Source: Alphaproteobacteria bacterium
Lineage (GTDB): Bacteria; Pseudomonadota; Alphaproteobacteria; RF32; CAG-239
DNA length: 64,000 nucleotides
NCBI GenBank assembly: GCA_017465945.1
Contig: JAFTVD010000024.1
Span: 1 to 64,000, forward strand
Direction of reading: 5' to 3'
The notes under the pieces were generated by a model. That model was not told the DNA's origin and ran no database searches. It was given only the letters and a program-made list of their open reading frames with translations. The position numbers and the translations under genes are program-made. Each line of letters begins with the position of its first letter. Within the stretch, counting starts at the first letter, position 1. Positions 1-7,340 of the stretch are shown piece after piece.

Positions 1-71
1 CATAACCCTTTGGTTACGACCGCAACAGCTCGTCAAGATTTCGTTTATCTCGCTTTGCTCCGGTGAACGAA

Positions 72-100
72 CTTATATAACCACCTTTTTACAAAGTCAA
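72..100 (-). promoter_or_regulatory. Sigma-70-type promoter reading out of the left edge
   Basis: On the minus strand a TTGACT box (95-100) and a TATAAG box (72-77) are separated by exactly 17 bp. Transcription would start near 65 and run off the window. The first 60 bases contain no start codon with a ribosome binding site and no open frame, so the transcript may be a stable RNA or a leader whose body lies outside. The box match is seen; the RNA identity is unknown. Confidence 0.55.
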
Positions 101-278
101 CACTTTTTTTTAAAAAAATTTCACTTTTTTAAACTTTTTTTCATCAACCAACCTAAACCCCTGTTTTTATAGGATTTAAAAATTAAGTATATGATTTAAA
201 ACTATCTTATTTTATTGTGCATTTACTTTTTGAGGGCATATTATATAATATATAGTATAATTTTTATATAAAGGAGTC

Positions 279-1556
279 TTATTTATATAACCTCATTGCA
301 TCATATGATAAACCGAGAGCAACTGAAGACATTTTATCATCTTCTGAAATAGTGGCATTGGGAAACATTTTTAATATTGTGTTTTTTACATATGGTATTT
401 CTGTTGAACCGCCTGTTAAAATTATTAGCCCGATATCGTGTTTTGATACTTGAGCTTGTGTGAGGCACTCATTTAGTGATGATACGATTTTTTGAGTTGT
501 TTTGTGTATAGCTTTTTCAAAATCTCTAACATTTGAAGTTATTGTTGGAGATGTTGGCAGAAAATTAAGTGTTGTTATAACTTCATCTTTGTTACTTAGT
601 TCTATTTTGCATTCCTCTATTTTATTTAATAATGTATGTCCGAGCTCTTCTCTTATTGTATTATATAAATTGACAACCTTTTGAGGCTCTGCTGAATTAT
701 TGTAAATTTGCTCGATATTTTTTTTAGATGAATATGTATATAATGAATTTATGCTACTCCACTCTGAAAGTTCAACATATGGTTGATTAGGTACGGGGAG
801 GATTCTGCCTGTATATTCATCTGGTTTTAATAGAGTTTTATAACCAAACTCAGGCATAAAGCAATTTATTGATAAATTACTATCAAAATCATTGCCACCT
901 ATTCTTATACCAGTATTTGCTAAAATATCAGATGTGCGGTCTTGTTTTTGGCTATTTGATTTACCTAAACGAATTATACTAAAGTCTGATGTTCCACCGC
1001 CTATATCTATTACACAGGCAAGTTGTTCTTTTTCTAACTTTGCTTCATGTGAAAAAGCGGCTGATATTGGCTCATATTGAAACGATATATTTTTAAAACC
1101 TGCATTATAAGCTATTTTACGCAAAACGGACTCGGCTTTTTGGTCTTGCTCGGGTGCAAAATCTTGAAAATGAACAGGACGACCTAGAACAACGGAGTCT
1201 AAAGATTGATTTATTTGTTTTTCGGCGGTTTGTTTTAGATATTTTATAAAATATAAAATTATATCTTCATAGCTCAAACGAATCTCATTGACTTCGGTTT
1301 TCAAATCCATCAAATCTGTACCTAAAATCCTTTTTAGTGAACGCATAAAACGTCCCAGACTACCATTTATGTATTTATGAATTGCAGAATTTCCAAAAAT
1401 TGGAGAGTAAGTATTTTCTTCGGGAAAGAAAATTGCTGATGGAATCGTCGTTTTATTATTTTCAAAAGTGATTAAATGTGGTTTTTTATCAAATTTGGTT
1501 ACAGACACGGCAGAGTTTGTGGTGCCGAAGTCTATACCACAGTAAGTATTATACAT
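279..1556 (-). CDS. yegD: Hsp70-family chaperone, YegD-like
   Basis: This 425-residue protein has an Hsp70/actin-type nucleotide-binding domain. The phosphate-1 loop GIDFGTTNS is at residues 7-15, phosphate-2 IDIGGGTSD near 183-191, and an adenosine motif LTGGSTEIPYV near 380. There is almost no room for a DnaK-type substrate-binding domain. An IGGNDFD segment and the stretch after it match my memory of E. coli YegD better than DnaK. The protein is cytosolic and ATP-binding; its substrate is unknown. The start has a good AGAGGAG site 6 nt upstream. It stands alone, with no DnaJ or GrpE partner nearby. Family is secure, the YegD subtype fairly so. Confidence 0.85.
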   Translation of the reverse strand: MYNTYCGIDFGTTNSAVSVTKFDKKPHLITFENNKTTIPSAIFFPEENTYSPIFGNSAIHKYINGSLGRFMRSLKRILGTDLMDLKTEVNEIRLSYEDIILYFIKYLKQTAEKQINQSLDSVVLGRPVHFQDFAPEQDQKAESVLRKIAYNAGFKNISFQYEPISAAFSHEAKLEKEQLACVIDIGGGTSDFSIIRLGKSNSQKQDRTSDILANTGIRIGGNDFDSNLSINCFMPEFGYKTLLKPDEYTGRILPVPNQPYVELSEWSSINSLYTYSSKKNIEQIYNNSAEPQKVVNLYNTIREELGHTLLNKIEECKIELSNKDEVITTLNFLPTSPTITSNVRDFEKAIHKTTQKIVSSLNECLTQAQVSKHDIGLIILTGGSTEIPYVKNTILKMFPNATISEDDKMSSVALGLSYDAMRLYK

Positions 1557-1754
1557 TTTCTTCTCCTCTTTTTATGCAAAAGCTTGTGGAGAGTACAAAA
1601 TATTTTTGTAAGATTCAAGAACTTATTGAAATTATTTTAAATTTTTTACGTTTTTTTAAAAATTTTGCTTGAATGAGGGCAAAAATTGTGATATATTTAT
1701 ATTAAATAAGAACGAAGAAGAATCCTAAATATATAAAACCTTAACAAACCCCAC

Positions 1755-1788
1755 GCCATCGTTGCCCCCACAACGGTGGCTTTTTTTT
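1755..1788 (+). terminator. Rho-independent terminator with no gene in front of it
   Basis: A 10-bp stem (1755-1764 with 1771-1780, one G-T pair) is followed by eight T. It points rightward, but the only gene to its left is on the other strand. It is nearly identical to the terminator after the next gene, so it is either a duplication scar or the end of a small RNA starting around 1690-1720. The rest of 1557-1863 holds nothing else recognisable. Confidence 0.7.
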
Positions 1789-1803
1789 ATTTGTTAAAAT
1801 AAA
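1761..1803. repeat. 43-bp direct repeat, copy 1
   Basis: Bases 1761-1803 equal 2671-2713 except for one T/C difference. The repeat contains half of the terminator stem, the T tract and a following ATTTGTTAAAATAAA segment. In copy 2 that segment is the last codons of the convergent outer-membrane protein gene. Copy 1 therefore carries an out-of-place scrap of that gene's end. Confidence 0.9.
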
Positions 1804-1863
1804 TTGACTTAAAATCAATTACATGGTATAATTTGTTTTATATTATGTTGCAAAGGATATATT

Positions 1864-2664
1864 ATGAGTGGAATTTTTTACCATGTTGCTAAACAGACTG
1901 ATGAACGAAAGCTTTTATCTGATTTTAAGGATGGATTGAAACCCATAGGTAGAGATACTGGGGATTCTGATCAAAAGCAACAAGGCGGACTTTATTTTTA
2001 TGCAACAGCAGAAGGGGCATCCAGTCATGTCGATTTTCTTACTGATGATAAAACGAGAGAGAGTGATAGGAGTGAGCAAGTTGGAAAGATTGAATTTAGC
2101 GTTCCTATGGAAAAAATAACTTTTCCTGATTTTAGATTTGATATTGAACGAAACAAAATAAGAGCTCTTTTTGCGGAACAAGCAATATTTTTGTGTTTAG
2201 ACACTCTTAATTCACCACAAGCTAATGAATTAAAAGATAAATTTAATTTTGGCGAAGGGGTAGAATTGTTAGAAATTTGCAAACAGAAACGACCTTATAT
2301 TGAAAATAACGAAAAAAAGAAAGATGATGTTGGGGATTGTTTGTGTTTTAGAGTAAAAAATCAAGATGGTAATGAAGAAATAAGACGGGCAGGAGTGGCT
2401 GATGTTGAGAATACTTTAGTTTGGCTTGCCGAAAATTATCCTGATTTTAAGAACGAATATTCAAAATTTATGCGCAATGCACTTTCTAATGAAAATATGG
2501 TTAATCATTTTGGATTGGCTTTTAAATATTGCGGAAAGGAAAATTTGGAAGTAGATAAAATTACATTAATATCAAAATCTGAAAAAACAAATACCGAAAA
2601 AGAAATATTTAATAGAAAAAAGATGAATATACTAATGCAAAATAAACTTAATTTTGAGAGATAG
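1864..2664 (+). CDS. Protein of unknown function bracketed by duplicated terminators
   Basis: I do not recognise this 266-residue protein. It is soluble and charged, with no signal peptide or membrane segment. The N-terminus has FYHVAK (6-11), then GLKPIG, then GLYFYAT followed by SSHVDFL. Such a spacing of H, Y and G residues is seen in ADP-ribosyltransferase-like folds, but there is no clear catalytic signature and this is only a guess. The start follows AAAGGA at 8 nt spacing. It lies between two copies of a 43-bp segment, suggesting it arrived or was duplicated as a unit. It has its own terminator and no operon partner. Confidence 0.75.
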   Translation: MSGIFYHVAKQTDERKLLSDFKDGLKPIGRDTGDSDQKQQGGLYFYATAEGASSHVDFLTDDKTRESDRSEQVGKIEFSVPMEKITFPDFRFDIERNKIRALFAEQAIFLCLDTLNSPQANELKDKFNFGEGVELLEICKQKRPYIENNEKKKDDVGDCLCFRVKNQDGNEEIRRAGVADVENTLVWLAENYPDFKNEYSKFMRNALSNENMVNHFGLAFKYCGKENLEVDKITLISKSEKTNTEKEIFNRKKMNILMQNKLNFER

Positions 2665-2665
2665 A

Positions 2666-2698
2666 CCACTGTTGCCCCCACAACGGTGGCCTTTTTTT
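2666..2698 (+). terminator. Terminator of the 1864-2664 gene
   Basis: A 9-bp stem, CCACTGTTG with CAACGGTGG (one T-G pair), a short C-rich loop and a run of seven T start 2 nt after the stop codon. It is the second member of a duplicated pair. Confidence 0.85.
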
Positions 2699-2713
2699 AT
2701 TTGTTAAAATAAA
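2671..2713. repeat. 43-bp direct repeat, copy 2
   Basis: This copy matches 1761-1803 at 42 of 43 positions. It overlaps the terminator above and the last codons and stop (2704-2706) of the minus-strand beta-barrel gene, so it is probably the parental copy. Confidence 0.9.
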
Positions 2714-3441
2714 TAACGAAGTCCGACAGATAGTTCTGTCATATTTTTGATATGTTCGTCATCCATATCTATAAAACGAGCTAGAGCTCGAACTCTGAGA
2801 TAGTCATTTAGTGTATATTCAGCACCTATGCCATATCTCCACGCAACAGATTCAAAATCTTCTTTAACTGATAATGCTCCGATGACACTATCTAATGCAA
2901 GCTTTCCTTTTGCTTTGAAATCGTAATTTGCAATACCTAGAGATAATATCATCTCTAATTTTTCTTTTAGAGGAATGTAGGCTTGGAAATCTGCACCATA
3001 GGAAACGAAACTTAAAGAATCTTTTTCATAACCATCAGAATAGTTGTAATATTTATCTGTTTCATCTGATTGTTGGAAAAATATTTCTGCACCAAATAAT
3101 GGAGCGAGTCTTGCACCAAAAACAAAACTTACAGCTTTATTTTTATCTTCAAAAAATTCTTCGCTTCCATATCTTACTAAATCGTTGTCTGCAAAATCTA
3201 GTTTATTAGAAGATACATCTACACCTATGTATGGTTTTATTTCGTATCCATTAAAATATTCTGATACGGTGGCATATTGCTTTTTTTGATATGCGACTCG
3301 GTGAGATGGTTTGTATGCAACATATTCAACATTTGGGGAAGATGTATGTTTATCTATATAATGATAATATACTTCTTCGGCTTTTGCGGTTTGGGTACTA
3401 ATTGCTGTAAGATACCCTGCTAGTAGTAAAATTTTTTTCAT
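2704..3441 (-). CDS. Outer-membrane beta-barrel protein
   Basis: This 245-residue protein starts with a typical signal peptide (K2-K3, hydrophobic to about residue 17, cleavage after TAKA at about 21). The mature part alternates polar and hydrophobic residues with many aromatics and ends in GLRYLF, the C-terminal phenylalanine expected for BAM substrates. It resembles small 8-strand porin or Opa/OmpA-like barrels; no ligand can be named. The ribosome site AAAGGAG lies just upstream. The gene follows a structured RNA that ends in a terminator only about 20 nt before the start, so expression probably needs read-through. Confidence 0.8.
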   Translation of the reverse strand: MKKILLLAGYLTAISTQTAKAEEVYYHYIDKHTSSPNVEYVAYKPSHRVAYQKKQYATVSEYFNGYEIKPYIGVDVSSNKLDFADNDLVRYGSEEFFEDKNKAVSFVFGARLAPLFGAEIFFQQSDETDKYYNYSDGYEKDSLSFVSYGADFQAYIPLKEKLEMILSLGIANYDFKAKGKLALDSVIGALSVKEDFESVAWRYGIGAEYTLNDYLRVRALARFIDMDDEHIKNMTELSVGLRYLF

Positions 3442-3460
3442 ATCGAACTCCTTTTTGTGT

Positions 3461-3482
3461 AAAAAAAACCCGCAGAAGCGGG
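3461..3482 (-). terminator. Terminator at the end of the leader RNA, before the barrel gene
   Basis: On the minus strand CCCGC (3482-3478) pairs with GCGGG (3473-3469) around a 4-nt loop and is followed by eight U. Only about 20 nt separate it from the barrel gene start codon, and these hold its ribosome site but no promoter. Confidence 0.85.
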
Positions 3483-3642
3483 CGGATGTTCGAAACCGTA
3501 TATACTCAACCGGCTCGGCTTATTTGGCCTTAGCCTTATTCACCGACATCCGTCCACACGGAAGTCGGCATAATTATTAAGTCGTATGCTAACGACTAAG
3601 TATATAAGGGTTTCGAGGCCCTATTATAACATCTGTTACAAC
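3467..3642 (-). ncRNA. Unidentified structured RNA or attenuator leader
   Basis: About 175 nt on the minus strand fold into a multibranch structure. An outer stem pairs 3599-3616 with 3490-3506 (17 bp, one bulge). It encloses three hairpins: 3580-3597 (6-bp stem), 3543-3568 (11 bp with one mismatch) and about 3512-3535. A terminator ends the RNA. I looked for and did not find hallmarks of RNase P RNA, SRP RNA, tmRNA, or cobalamin, FMN and TPP riboswitches. 6S RNA or an unknown riboswitch remain possible. Its position directly before an outer-membrane protein gene favours a cis-acting leader. Confidence 0.55.
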
Positions 3643-3648
3643 GGAAGT

Positions 3649-3677
3649 ATAGTATCACAAAATAAGAGTAAATGCAA
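3649..3677 (-). promoter_or_regulatory. Promoter of the structured leader RNA
   Basis: TTGCAT (3672-3677) and TACTAT (3649-3654) are separated by 17 bp on the minus strand. The predicted start is near 3642, just before the folded region. A second TATAAT-like word lies further downstream but lacks a -35 box at the right distance. Confidence 0.55.
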
Positions 3678-3749
3678 GTATATTTTTTAGTTCTATAAAA
3701 GCTAGTAATGAAATGGATTTGTTATATATTTTGTAAAAAGGAGATAAAA

Positions 3750-4616
3750 ATGAGTATGGCGCATGTGATTTTTGCTGGGGGTTGTTTTTGGGGAATGCAA
3801 GCTGTTTTTGATGCAGTACAAGGGGTTGTATCAACGACTGTTGGATATACGGGAGGAAATGTGGATAATCCTACGTATGAAATGGTGTGTAGTGATATGA
3901 CAAATCATGCCGAGGCTGTTTTAGTTAATTATGATGATACGGTTGTTAGTTTTGATGAGTTATTAAATATATTTTTTGCAAACCACAATCCGACGACTCT
4001 TAATAGGCAAGGATATGATATTGGAAGCCAATATAGGTCTGCTATTTTTGTAGCAAATGATGAGCAAGAAGCAAAAGCTATTGATAAAATTAGAGAAATA
4101 AACGAATCGAAAATTTATAAAAACCCTGTTGTTACTCAAGTTTTAAGAGAAAGAACTTTTTATGAGGCAGAAGAATATCATCAAAAATATTTAGAAAAAA
4201 GAGGTAAAAAATCGTGCTCTTTGAAACCTAAACATATGAGTATATCTGAAAAAGAATGGAAAGAAAAATTGGGTGATGAAAAGTATCATATACTTCGAGA
4301 AAAAGGAACTGAAAAACCTTTTAGTGGTGAACTTTTATACGTAAAAGATGAGGGAATTTTCACTTGTGGTGCTTGTGGTAATCCTATTTTTATATCTGAT
4401 AATAAATTTGATTCTGGTAGTGGTTGGCCTAGCTTTGATGAGGCTATTCCAGGAAGCGTTGTTCTTAAAGATGATTTTAGCCATAATATGTATAGAGTTG
4501 AGGTGAGTTGTGCAAAATGCGGTTCTCATTTAGGGCATTTATTTAATGATGGTCCAACAGATACGGGATTGAGATATTGTATTAATTCTAAAGCGATGGA
4601 TTTTGAAAGAGAATAA
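3750..4616 (+). CDS. msrAB: Peptide methionine sulfoxide reductase MsrA/MsrB fusion
   Basis: This 288-residue two-domain enzyme repairs both diastereomers of methionine sulfoxide. The MsrA half comes first, with GCFWG at residues 11-15 and catalytic Cys12. The MsrB half follows from about residue 165, with two CxxC zinc pairs (CGAC and CAKC), the SGSGWPSF motif, and the catalytic Cys in RYCINS near the C-terminus. The chosen ATG follows AAGGAGA; an in-frame ATG 42 nt earlier has no ribosome site. No signal peptide is present, so a cytoplasmic location is likely. The gene appears to be monocistronic. Confidence 0.93.
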   Translation: MSMAHVIFAGGCFWGMQAVFDAVQGVVSTTVGYTGGNVDNPTYEMVCSDMTNHAEAVLVNYDDTVVSFDELLNIFFANHNPTTLNRQGYDIGSQYRSAIFVANDEQEAKAIDKIREINESKIYKNPVVTQVLRERTFYEAEEYHQKYLEKRGKKSCSLKPKHMSISEKEWKEKLGDEKYHILREKGTEKPFSGELLYVKDEGIFTCGACGNPIFISDNKFDSGSGWPSFDEAIPGSVVLKDDFSHNMYRVEVSCAKCGSHLGHLFNDGPTDTGLRYCINSKAMDFERE

Positions 4617-4665
4617 TAAAAAAGATAAGTTAAAAAAACTTACCTTTTTTTTGTTTATACTATCA

Positions 4666-5787
4666 TTATGCTGGAGGATTTTCAAATAAAGGAAGTCCTC
4701 TTTCTAGCTTTGTCTTTTGTTGTTCTAGAAGGGTTGCTATACTTAACTTACCACTCCTTAACATTGTGCGAACAGGACAACCGCCATTGATATTTGGGTT
4801 TGCAAATAATCCTTCTGCACGCAGACGCTTTGGTGTTCCAACTAGATTTTGGTGAATACATGCTAGTAAACCATTTGCCATTAGCTCGTATGACATTTCT
4901 TCACTGATACCACTTGATGCGGCGTATTTGGCTAAAGCATTTACAGCATCTGCAACATTATTTGCATGTATGGTTGAAAAGACAAGGTGTCCAGATGTTG
5001 CGGCACGAAGTAGCTCTTCAGCGGCTTCGGGTGAGCGAATCTCACCTAGATAAATATAACGGGGTTTTGAACGAAGAGCTGACTTAATACCCTCTTCCCA
5101 TTTGCCATCTGGTGGTGTTGTTTGTTTGCAAAGCCCTAAATCGCCATGAGTTGTTTGGTAAATACCATCTAATGGCATTTCTATTGGATCTTCTATTGTA
5201 AAAGCATAACCGCCTTCTGTTTGAAGATATTTTTTCAAAAGTGCTGAAATTGTTGTGCTTTTACCTGTTCCTGTTGCACCGGCTATTAATATTAGACCGC
5301 TTTTATCTGCTAATGTTAGTAGTTGGCGATATATACCACTTGGCAAGCCTAATTTTTCTAAATCGGGAATCGATGTTGGCATTTTACGAGCACAATATTG
5401 TTCACCTTCTAGGGCTATTGTACGTTCGATACGATAATCTCTTCCTTTAAAATGTAATGAATAACTGGCACTATGACCATCATATTTTTCGATTACGGCA
5501 TTGATAAATTCTTGCAAATCAATAAATTTTGCAACTTTTAGACCGCTATTACTTTTGCCACTCCACACATAACAAGTTTTATCTGGAGTGATATAGAGGT
5601 CTGAAAATTTTGCATCATTGGTTGTTTTAGGAAGGCTATCCTCGATTACCTTTTGAGGAATTGTTGCCTCTTTTTTTAAGAGAGCTGCACTACTCATAAC
5701 CCCTGGTTTTTGAGGTGCTGAAGCTGGAGCTTGTGCTTCTGTTTTTGCTTGTTCGTCTTGTTCTTTATCTTTACCAAATATTGCCAT
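4666..5787 (-). CDS. PilT/GspE-family secretion ATPase (orphan)
   Basis: This 373-residue protein has the type II/type IV secretion ATPase core. Walker A is GATGTGKST (170-178), the Asp box FTIEDPIE (196-203), the Walker B-like strand RYIYLGEI (243-250) and the His box STIHAN (271-276). The first 60 residues are an Ala/Pro/Gln-rich tail. The order PAS-like N-domain then RecA fold fits PilT or DotB-like hexamers that power pilus retraction or a secretion channel. No pilin, secretin or inner-membrane partner lies nearby, so the machine it serves cannot be told from this window. Family assignment is firm, the subtype is not. Confidence 0.8.
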   Translation of the reverse strand: MAIFGKDKEQDEQAKTEAQAPASAPQKPGVMSSAALLKKEATIPQKVIEDSLPKTTNDAKFSDLYITPDKTCYVWSGKSNSGLKVAKFIDLQEFINAVIEKYDGHSASYSLHFKGRDYRIERTIALEGEQYCARKMPTSIPDLEKLGLPSGIYRQLLTLADKSGLILIAGATGTGKSTTISALLKKYLQTEGGYAFTIEDPIEMPLDGIYQTTHGDLGLCKQTTPPDGKWEEGIKSALRSKPRYIYLGEIRSPEAAEELLRAATSGHLVFSTIHANNVADAVNALAKYAASSGISEEMSYELMANGLLACIHQNLVGTPKRLRAEGLFANPNINGGCPVRTMLRSGKLSIATLLEQQKTKLERGLPLFENPPA

Positions 5788-5870
5788 AATCTTTCTCTTT
5801 CTTTAAATTGTTTTTTTCATAGTACAATATAGTTTTGAATATTTGGTTAATATTTTGATTTAAAATGATA

Positions 5871-5906
5871 AAAACAGCCTTAAGTTTGTTTACTTAAGGC
5901 TGTTTT
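5871..5906 (-). terminator. Terminator of the 5909-6652 gene
   Basis: A perfect 15-bp stem (AAAACAGCCTTAAGT and its complement) ends 2 nt before the stop codon of the minus-strand gene. T or A runs on both sides make it usable in both directions. Confidence 0.8.
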
Positions 5907-5908
5907 GC

Positions 5909-6652
5909 TTACGCTAATTGACTGGTGTAGTCTTTGATAAAGTTTTCTCGAGGCCAACAAAGTGGAGTTCTTAAAGGAGATAAAGCATCTGGCATTCTCA
6001 TACTGCTTGCAACAAGAAGTTCCTCAATGGTTGGGTCTTTGATGTTGATTTTATTCTCAACCTCATCTCTGAAAAGGATAGTAGCAAGAGCTTCCGCAAA
6101 GGCAACTTGATTACCGCTTACACCGATTTTGGATAAGAACCAATGAGTTTTGATGTATTTTGAGGTATCAAACTTGTCTACATTGGCTTCAAAATCTTCA
6201 AGATTGTTTGCTTTACAATGATGATAAATTTTTGAGCCAAGGAACACCGAAGACAATTCATACAACTCATCTTCTACCCTGAAGTTGGGAGAGAATTTTC
6301 GAAACATCTCTATACGATGTTGCAAAATTTTTGGAAGAAGAGCAAACAATTTGTTAAGCTCTGGCTCTAGCTCTTTGAACCTTTCTTCTTTTCTTTTTCT
6401 CTCCTCTTCTTTTTCTTTTTGGCGATCTTGCTTTAGCTCTTCATCTGTTTTATAGTAAAGCGGAACAGAATTGATATCCATACCACGGATAAGACAACCT
6501 CCATATGTGTGAAGAGTTATTATGTCGCCAACTTTGGGGACTTTACCTTGAGCCTTTTCTTTGGACAAGAAAAACAAATTACCTTCTTCGCTTGTGATAG
6601 AAAAACCATCTCCATCGTCAATTACGTTTTTTACTGTAACATTTTGCTTCAT
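5909..6652 (-). CDS. Protein of unknown function with a central charged helix
   Basis: I do not recognise this 247-residue soluble protein. Residues 1-60 look like a small beta domain. Residues 65-100 are a run of Lys/Glu/Arg that should form a coiled coil. The C-terminal 140 residues are helical. The ATG at 6652 was chosen because the promoter -10 box lies at 6687-6692, so an upstream ATG at 6715 would precede the transcript. There is no Shine-Dalgarno sequence, unlike most genes here. The divergent neighbour 6814-7068 shares that feature, hinting at common foreign origin. Confidence 0.65.
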   Translation of the reverse strand: MKQNVTVKNVIDDGDGFSITSEEGNLFFLSKEKAQGKVPKVGDIITLHTYGGCLIRGMDINSVPLYYKTDEELKQDRQKEKEEERKRKEERFKELEPELNKLFALLPKILQHRIEMFRKFSPNFRVEDELYELSSVFLGSKIYHHCKANNLEDFEANVDKFDTSKYIKTHWFLSKIGVSGNQVAFAEALATILFRDEVENKINIKDPTIEELLVASSMRMPDALSPLRTPLCWPRENFIKDYTSQLA

Positions 6653-6686
6653 AACATATATTTTAATAATTAGAAAATCGATATTT

Positions 6687-6715
6687 GTTTTAACATAAAG
6701 AAACTTTTTTGTCAA
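6687..6715 (-). promoter_or_regulatory. Promoter of the 5909-6652 gene
   Basis: A perfect TTGACA (6710-6715) and TAAAAC (6687-6692) are 17 bp apart on the minus strand, giving a short leader before the ATG at 6652. Confidence 0.6.
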
Positions 6716-6752
6716 TACTTATATTTGAAGAACCAAGCCTACAGATTATTTA

Positions 6753-6780
6753 TTGACAAAAAACTAGATTATGATATACT
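6753..6780 (+). promoter_or_regulatory. Promoter of the 6814-7068 gene
   Basis: TTGACA (6753-6758) and TATACT (6775-6780) are 16 bp apart, with transcription expected from about 6787. The two promoters at 6687-6715 and 6753-6780 diverge from the same 40-bp spacer. Confidence 0.7.
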
Positions 6781-6813
6781 AGGTGCTAGTTAAATATTAA
6801 ATTATATATAGAT

Positions 6814-7068
6814 ATGGAAAAGAAAAGAATTAGGTTCGCATGGAGACGTGCTAGGGCTAAACTTTTTGAGGCGTGCGCTATTTTTGTAGCTGGATTTTTA
6901 TTGTTTGCTGCAACATATTTTGCATGTCATTTTGTTGAGTCGGGATTTTTGATTGTTGCAATGATTGGATTTGCTTTTTTTGGAGCAATTTTCTCTCTGG
7001 CTTGGCTATTAATGTTTATTTGGCGTTTTTACAAATTTTTTAGGAAATACCCCAAGTACTTGAAATGA
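6814..7068 (+). CDS. Small membrane protein of unknown function
   Basis: This 84-residue protein has a strongly basic N-terminus (K3, K4, R5, R7, R11, R12, R14), two hydrophobic helices (about 21-42 and 47-72), and a basic tail. The topology should be N-in/C-in with a short periplasmic turn. No Shine-Dalgarno sequence precedes the ATG; the leader is only A and T. It has its own strong promoter and terminator. I cannot assign a function. Confidence 0.6.
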   Translation: MEKKRIRFAWRRARAKLFEACAIFVAGFLLFAATYFACHFVESGFLIVAMIGFAFFGAIFSLAWLLMFIWRFYKFFRKYPKYLK

Positions 7069-7072
7069 AAAA

Positions 7073-7097
7073 GACCACCTTTTAGGTGGCCTTTTTT
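7073..7097 (+). terminator. Terminator of the 6814-7068 gene
   Basis: The stem CCACCT/AGGTGG (7075-7080 with 7084-7089) is followed by CC and six T. It ends right where the truncated tRNA-Gly copy begins. Confidence 0.85.
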
Positions 7098-7145
7098 AAT
7101 TGGAGCGGGTGAAGGGATTTGAACCCTCGACATCAACCTTGGCAA
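7098..7145 (-). repeat. 48-bp copy of the tRNA-Gly 3' part (att-like site)
   Basis: Bases 7098-7145 are identical to 8869-8916. The copied part runs from the tRNA anticodon loop to the CCA end plus 3 flanking bases, with no 5' half, so it is not a functional tRNA. This pattern is left when an element integrates into a tRNA gene by site-specific recombination: one end rebuilds the intact gene and the other keeps the 3' fragment. Confidence 0.9.
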
Positions 7146-7228
7146 CTTTTAAAAATACCTCGGAATGCTTTAATTTCCGGCACTTTTAATGGTTACACAA
7201 ATAGAAAAATTGCACAATTTCACTTACT

Positions 7229-7243
7229 CCACGACACGAACCT
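7229..7243 (+). repeat. 15-bp inverted repeat, left arm
   Basis: CCACGACACGAACCT here is the exact reverse complement of 8736-8750. The two arms flank the codB gene inside the tRNA-Gly direct repeats and sit in non-coding DNA. Confidence 0.85.
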
Positions 7244-7340
7244 ATTTTATCCTTCTTTTTAGATGGATTATTTTTAATAATCGTCACTTTAAGATATTAG
7301 AATATAAGTTTGGATAGCAAGTATTTTATTTGTTAAGAAT

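Noticed and set aside
3467..3642. tmRNA (the TACGGTTTCGA stretch)
   Set aside because: There is no tag reading frame, no CCA acceptor end and no tRNA-like half; the stretch is one side of the outer stem.
4618..4650. Terminator after msrAB
   Set aside because: The A/T-rich stem has only a few G-C pairs and mismatches; it may work but the sequence alone does not support it.
7098..7145. A second tRNA-Gly gene
   Set aside because: Only the 3' part from the anticodon loop is present; the D arm and 5' acceptor strand are missing.
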